A stretch of 9,411 nt of DNA, taken from assembly GCA_002391465.1 (NCBI GenBank), contig DGFC01000072.1, positions 1 through 9,411 of the forward strand, given 5' to 3'. The notes beneath the pieces were generated by a model, which did not search any database, was not told the origin of the DNA, and worked only from the letters and a program-made list of their open reading frames with translations. The DNA comes from Firmicutes bacterium UBA3910 (GTDB lineage Bacteria; Bacillota; Limnochordia; Darwinibacteriales; Darwinibacteriaceae). The translations under genes were made by a program, and so were the position numbers. Shown here one piece after another: positions 6,440 to 9,411 of the stretch (the first letter of the stretch is position 1; every line of letters starts with the position of its first letter).

Positions 6440-6452
6440 GCACAAACTGTGC
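6440..6452. promoter_or_regulatory. inverted repeat just after the predicted transcription start
   Basis: GCACA (6440-6444) and TGTGC (6448-6452) form a perfect 5-bp inverted repeat around AAC, a few bases downstream of the predicted start site at about 6437. The position suits a repressor operator. It could instead be a small hairpin in the mRNA leader. No regulator gene is adjacent in the window, and the site is too short to assign to a family. Confidence 0.35.
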
Positions 6453-6476
6453 TCAACGAACAAGGAGGCTGAGTAG

Positions 6477-9140
6477 ATGCATCCCTACATAGAGTTTGTC
6501 AATCCCCACTTAGGGAAACTACTGCAGGACATAGGCTTAGATAAGCGGTTTGTACGCGGAACAGGGTGTTACCTTTACGATGAAAAAGGTGAAGAGTACC
6601 TGGACTGTATTGCGGCCTACGGTGCCCTTCCGTTTGGGTTTAACCCGCCTGAGATCTGGGCTGCCCTGGAAGACGTACGGGCGAGGCAGGAGCCCAGCTT
6701 TATCCAGCCATCCTTTCTGGAGGCTGCCGGTGCTTTGGCCAAGCGCCTCGTGGAATTGGCCCCAGATGGGCTGAATAAAGTGACTTTTGCAAACAGCGGT
6801 GCGGAAGCGGTAGAGGCTGCGTTTAAATTGTGCCGGGCCAGCACGGGGAGGCAGTATATCCTCTCCACACGCAACAGCTTCCATGGCAAGACGCTGGGAG
6901 CGCTTTCTGCTACGGGCAACAAAGGCTATCAAGAAGGATTTGGAGCACCGACCAAAGGTTTCTATCATATCCCCTATGGCGACCTTGCTGCCCTGGCAGA
7001 ATTCTTACAGGAGATGGGCCAAGAAACGGCTGCCTTTATTGTGGAACCTATCCAAGGTGAAGGGGGCATTGTGGAGCCTCCCCAGGGCTATCTACGCGGG
7101 GTACAGGATTTGTGTGCCCAATACGGTGTTTTAACTATCTTCGATGAGATTCAGACAGGTCTAGGCAGGACCGGAACGCTTTTTGCCTGCGAAGCTGAAG
7201 GGGTAACACCCGATGTTATGGTGTTGGCTAAGGCTTTAGGCGGTGGTCTCTACCCGATAGGTGCGGTTTTGTGTCGTGACGAGGTTTATAGCGAGGACTT
7301 TGCTCTGAAGCATTCCTCCACCTTTGCGGGAAATACCCTGGGTTGTCGGATAGGTTTAGCCGTTCTGGACATTTTAACCCGGGATAACGGCGCTCTGCTT
7401 GCTGAAATAGCGGAAAAGGGAGCCCTTCTAAAAGACATGCTGAGTGAAACAGCCGCTAAGTATCCGCAGATTATTGGCCGTATACGGGGCCGCGGATTGA
7501 TGCTGGGCATTGAGTTTAACGCCAGTAGGGAAGGTTATCCCGACAGCCTCCTTGGTGTGATGGCTGAACAGGAGATGCTAACGCCCATGGTCGCATCGTA
7601 CCTGCTTAATGTGGAAAAAATTCGAGTGGCGCCTACTCTAAATGGAGCAGATGTAATCAGGATTGAGCCGCCTTTGGTAATGACGAAGGAACAGATTCGG
7701 CGAATTGGGGAAGCGGTACACCGCGCAGTTGAGACCCTAGCCCAACGCAATACTGCCATGTTCCTTGGCCACCTGGTTGGGTACGAAGCAGACAAAAACA
7801 ATTCTCTTGAGACGAAAGTTTCGGGGAATGTCAAAGGGGAACCTCAGGCAGACGATGGCCGCTTTGCCTTTTTAGTCCATCCACTAGACTTGCAGAGCTA
7901 TACCGACTTTGATGCCAGCCTAAAACGGCTCAGCGGTGCACAGCTTGAGGATCTGGCCTCGCGCTGGAATGACATGGTTGAACCCTTTGTCATTAGTGAA
8001 ACAAGAATAACCGCCAAAGATGGCAGAACCGCCTACGGCGAGTTTATCTGTGTGCCCAAAACGGCAGAGCAGCTGCTCGAACTGGGTAGGGAAGAAGCCA
8101 TTACCGAGATTATGAAAGCGGTGGAGTTGGGGGCCCAGCGGGGTGCTAAGCTGGTTGGGTTGGGTGCTTATACCAGTGTGGTGACAATGGGCGGACGTTC
8201 GCTTCTGCCCTATACAAACGTAGCCCTTACCACAGGCAACAGCTATACCGTTGTCTCTGGCGTGGAGGCAGTGCTGGAAGCTGCCAAACGTCTCGGGTTG
8301 GAATTGAGCCAAGTGACCGCCGCTGTAGTTGGTGCCGGAGGTGCAATTGGGAAGGCCTTATCCCTGCTGCTGGCGGAGGAAGTGCGAGAACTCATTTTGG
8401 TTGGTAATCCCAATCGTCCCGAGAAGAGTGAGTACCGTATGCTGAGGGTGGCCTGGGAGATTATTGCCAGTCTCAGAACGATGGCGGCTGAGGGACACAA
8501 GTTTCCCACTGGTACGCTGGGGGATTACGCCGCTCGTTTAAACGAAGTACCGGAAGCGGATGCTCCTCTAGCGGATCGAATTGACTGGGTTCGGAGCCAG
8601 CTCGAGGACGGGGCACCATTAACGCTTACGCTCGATAGAAGGGAACATCTCCCGCGGGCAGATGTGATCATGGTGGCCACGAGCAGCCTGGAAAAACTGA
8701 TTACACCCGATGTGTTAAAGTGGGGAGCACTGGTCTGCGACATGTCTCGGCCCAGTAACGTGAGCCCAGAGCTGCCGGAAGAACGTCCCGATGTTCTTCT
8801 GATAGATGGCGGTGTGGTCGCTGTACCCAACAGGCCCGATTTGGGCTGGAACTTCGGCTTTGAACCGGGTACAGCCTTCGCCTGTATGTCCGAAACGTTC
8901 ATGCTGGCACTGGAGAAACACTACGAGCACACCAGCCTGGGCGTTGATCTGAATCTGGCTCAGCTGCACCGCGTTAGGGAGTTGGCTCAGATGCAGGGAT
9001 TTGAGCTTGCGGGCTTCCGCACCTTCGATCGTCCCCTACCGGACGAGGCATGGGAGAGGGTACGTAGTTTGCGCAGGCAGAGTACCTCTGAGAATGGGGT
9101 AGTGGGGAAAAGGAGTTTGACTGCGAGTCAAGAAAAATAG
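6477..9140 (+). CDS. class-III aminotransferase fused to acyl-ACP-reductase-like domain
   Basis: Protein of 887 residues with two complete modules. Residues 1 to about 425 are a class-III (ornithine/acetylornithine/putrescine-type) PLP aminotransferase: NSGAEAVEAA (106-115) binds the cofactor phosphate, FDEIQTGLGRTG has the ring-nitrogen Asp223, and LAKALGGG has the Schiff-base Lys252; STFAGNTLGC follows. Residues 428-887 resemble the cyanobacterial long-chain acyl-ACP reductase: MFLGHLVGY at the join, GLGAYTS (561-567), TTGNSYT (585-591), the nucleotide loop VVGAGGAIG (GxxGxxG, 617-625), LIDGGVVAVP, and FACMSE with Cys803 where the reductase has its acylated cysteine. About 80 residues (648-727) replace a stretch of roughly 30 in the cyanobacterial enzyme. 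Inferred role: acyl thioester to aldehyde, then aldehyde to amine in one chain; the substrate is unknown. AAGGAGG (6462-6468) at 8 nt fixes the ATG. A DegT-family gene follows after 38 bp. Confidence 0.85.
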   Translation: MHPYIEFVNPHLGKLLQDIGLDKRFVRGTGCYLYDEKGEEYLDCIAAYGALPFGFNPPEIWAALEDVRARQEPSFIQPSFLEAAGALAKRLVELAPDGLNKVTFANSGAEAVEAAFKLCRASTGRQYILSTRNSFHGKTLGALSATGNKGYQEGFGAPTKGFYHIPYGDLAALAEFLQEMGQETAAFIVEPIQGEGGIVEPPQGYLRGVQDLCAQYGVLTIFDEIQTGLGRTGTLFACEAEGVTPDVMVLAKALGGGLYPIGAVLCRDEVYSEDFALKHSSTFAGNTLGCRIGLAVLDILTRDNGALLAEIAEKGALLKDMLSETAAKYPQIIGRIRGRGLMLGIEFNASREGYPDSLLGVMAEQEMLTPMVASYLLNVEKIRVAPTLNGADVIRIEPPLVMTKEQIRRIGEAVHRAVETLAQRNTAMFLGHLVGYEADKNNSLETKVSGNVKGEPQADDGRFAFLVHPLDLQSYTDFDASLKRLSGAQLEDLASRWNDMVEPFVISETRITAKDGRTAYGEFICVPKTAEQLLELGREEAITEIMKAVELGAQRGAKLVGLGAYTSVVTMGGRSLLPYTNVALTTGNSYTVVSGVEAVLEAAKRLGLELSQVTAAVVGAGGAIGKALSLLLAEEVRELILVGNPNRPEKSEYRMLRVAWEIIASLRTMAAEGHKFPTGTLGDYAARLNEVPEADAPLADRIDWVRSQLEDGAPLTLTLDRREHLPRADVIMVATSSLEKLITPDVLKWGALVCDMSRPSNVSPELPEERPDVLLIDGGVVAVPNRPDLGWNFGFEPGTAFACMSETFMLALEKHYEHTSLGVDLNLAQLHRVRELAQMQGFELAGFRTFDRPLPDEAWERVRSLRRQSTSENGVVGKRSLTASQEK

Positions 9141-9178
9141 CTACACTACAGGTTATTTTCTCAATGGAAGTGAGCAGA

Positions 9179-9411
9179 ATGGACAAATTAGCGATTCACG
9201 GAGGCACACCTATCCGCACAAGAGAGTGGGTCTCTAAGTATATGGGTAGCGAGGAATTGGGCGCGGAAGAAAAGGAGCGCGTCTTGCGGGTACTGGAGAA
9301 AAAGCGAGTTTTTCGCTACTTCCCAGAGGGCTTGGAAGAGTCTGAAACCGCCTTGCTGGAAGAAGAGTACAAGCGGTTTTTGGGAGTGGACTACGCCTTG
9401 GCTGTCAATTC
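9179..9411 (+). CDS. DegT/DnrJ/EryC1-family aminotransferase, N-terminal part (cut by window end)
   Basis: The reading frame is open from 9179 to the window end (77 codons and two bases) and is not terminated. The start MDKLAIHGGTPIRTREW, with GGxP a few residues in, followed by an acidic helical region (EELGAEEKERVLRVLEKK) and YKRFLGVDYALAVNS, is typical of the N-terminal arm of DegT/DnrJ/EryC1/StrS PLP enzymes. That family makes amino sugars and, in the AHBA-synthase-like branch, other amines. The catalytic Lys lies beyond the window, so activity cannot be judged. ATG at 9179 is preceded by GGAAG (9166-9170) at 8 nt. An in-frame ATG at 9164 would add five residues but lacks a site. The 38-bp spacing without a terminator indicates co-transcription with the fusion gene. 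Confidence 0.85.
   Translation, partial: MDKLAIHGGTPIRTREWVSKYMGSEELGAEEKERVLRVLEKKRVFRYFPEGLEESETALLEEEYKRFLGVDYALAVN

Noticed and set aside
6537..8969. Several open antisense frames of 60-143 codons inside the fusion gene
   Set aside because: They lack ribosome binding sites and recognisable domains, and are expected opposite a long gene of this codon use.
7758..9140. Stand-alone internal start of the reductase module at Met428
   Set aside because: No purine-rich ribosome binding site lies before 7758 and the frame is continuous with the aminotransferase.
1..9411. CRISPR arrays, tRNA or rRNA genes, insertion sequences, attachment sites
   Set aside because: Searched by eye on both strands; no spaced direct repeats, tRNA-like cloverleaf, transposase or terminal inverted repeats were seen.

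Overview
The window looks like chromosomal DNA of a spore-forming Gram-positive anaerobe (Bacillota, Clostridia- or Limnochordia-like). The basis is a CwlD-type amidase, a Bacillus-type short glucose-6-phosphate isomerase, a DUF1540 protein, strong AGGAGG-type ribosome binding sites, frequent GTG/TTG starts and compact gene packing. Base composition looks balanced to slightly GC-rich. The genus cannot be fixed from the sequence alone.

Layout. Positions 1-98 hold only a weak hairpin and the leader of the amidase gene. A membrane-anchored N-acetylmuramoyl-L-alanine amidase (99-827, +) converges on, and overlaps by 35 bp, an MTA/SAH nucleosidase gene (793-1521, -). A short divergent promoter region (1522-1644) leads to pgi (1645-3009, +). 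A 99-bp leader with possible ribosome-binding-site sequestration follows, then a small cysteine-rich DUF1540 protein (3109-3354, +) and a clear intrinsic terminator (3365-3392). The next + strand operon is tightly coupled: an RluA-family pseudouridine synthase (3434-4357) and two half-size 'Gate'/nucleoside-recognition membrane proteins (4350-4778 and 4775-5242), overlapping by 8 and 4 bp. It collides tail to tail, with a 36-bp overlap, with a two-gene minus-strand operon: a YjcF/ElaA-type GNAT acetyltransferase (5936-6358) and an unrecognised exported protein (5207-5917).

The accessory and most interesting part starts at 6359. A near-consensus sigma-A promoter with a small inverted repeat just after its predicted start site drives an 887-residue fusion protein (6477-9140). 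Its N-terminal half is a complete class-III PLP aminotransferase. Its C-terminal half resembles the cyanobacterial long-chain acyl-ACP reductase (AAR), with the AAR-like start, TTGN motif, GxxGxxG nucleotide loop and the FAC cysteine motif. The combination suggests one polypeptide that reduces an acyl thioester to an aldehyde and transaminates it to a primary amine. A second PLP enzyme, of the DegT/DnrJ/EryC1 family, begins 38 bp downstream at 9179 and runs off the window. This suggests the first genes of an uncharacterised amine-forming biosynthetic operon. The remaining genes are housekeeping: sporulation cell wall, methyl cycle and quorum-signal precursor salvage, glycolysis and RNA modification.
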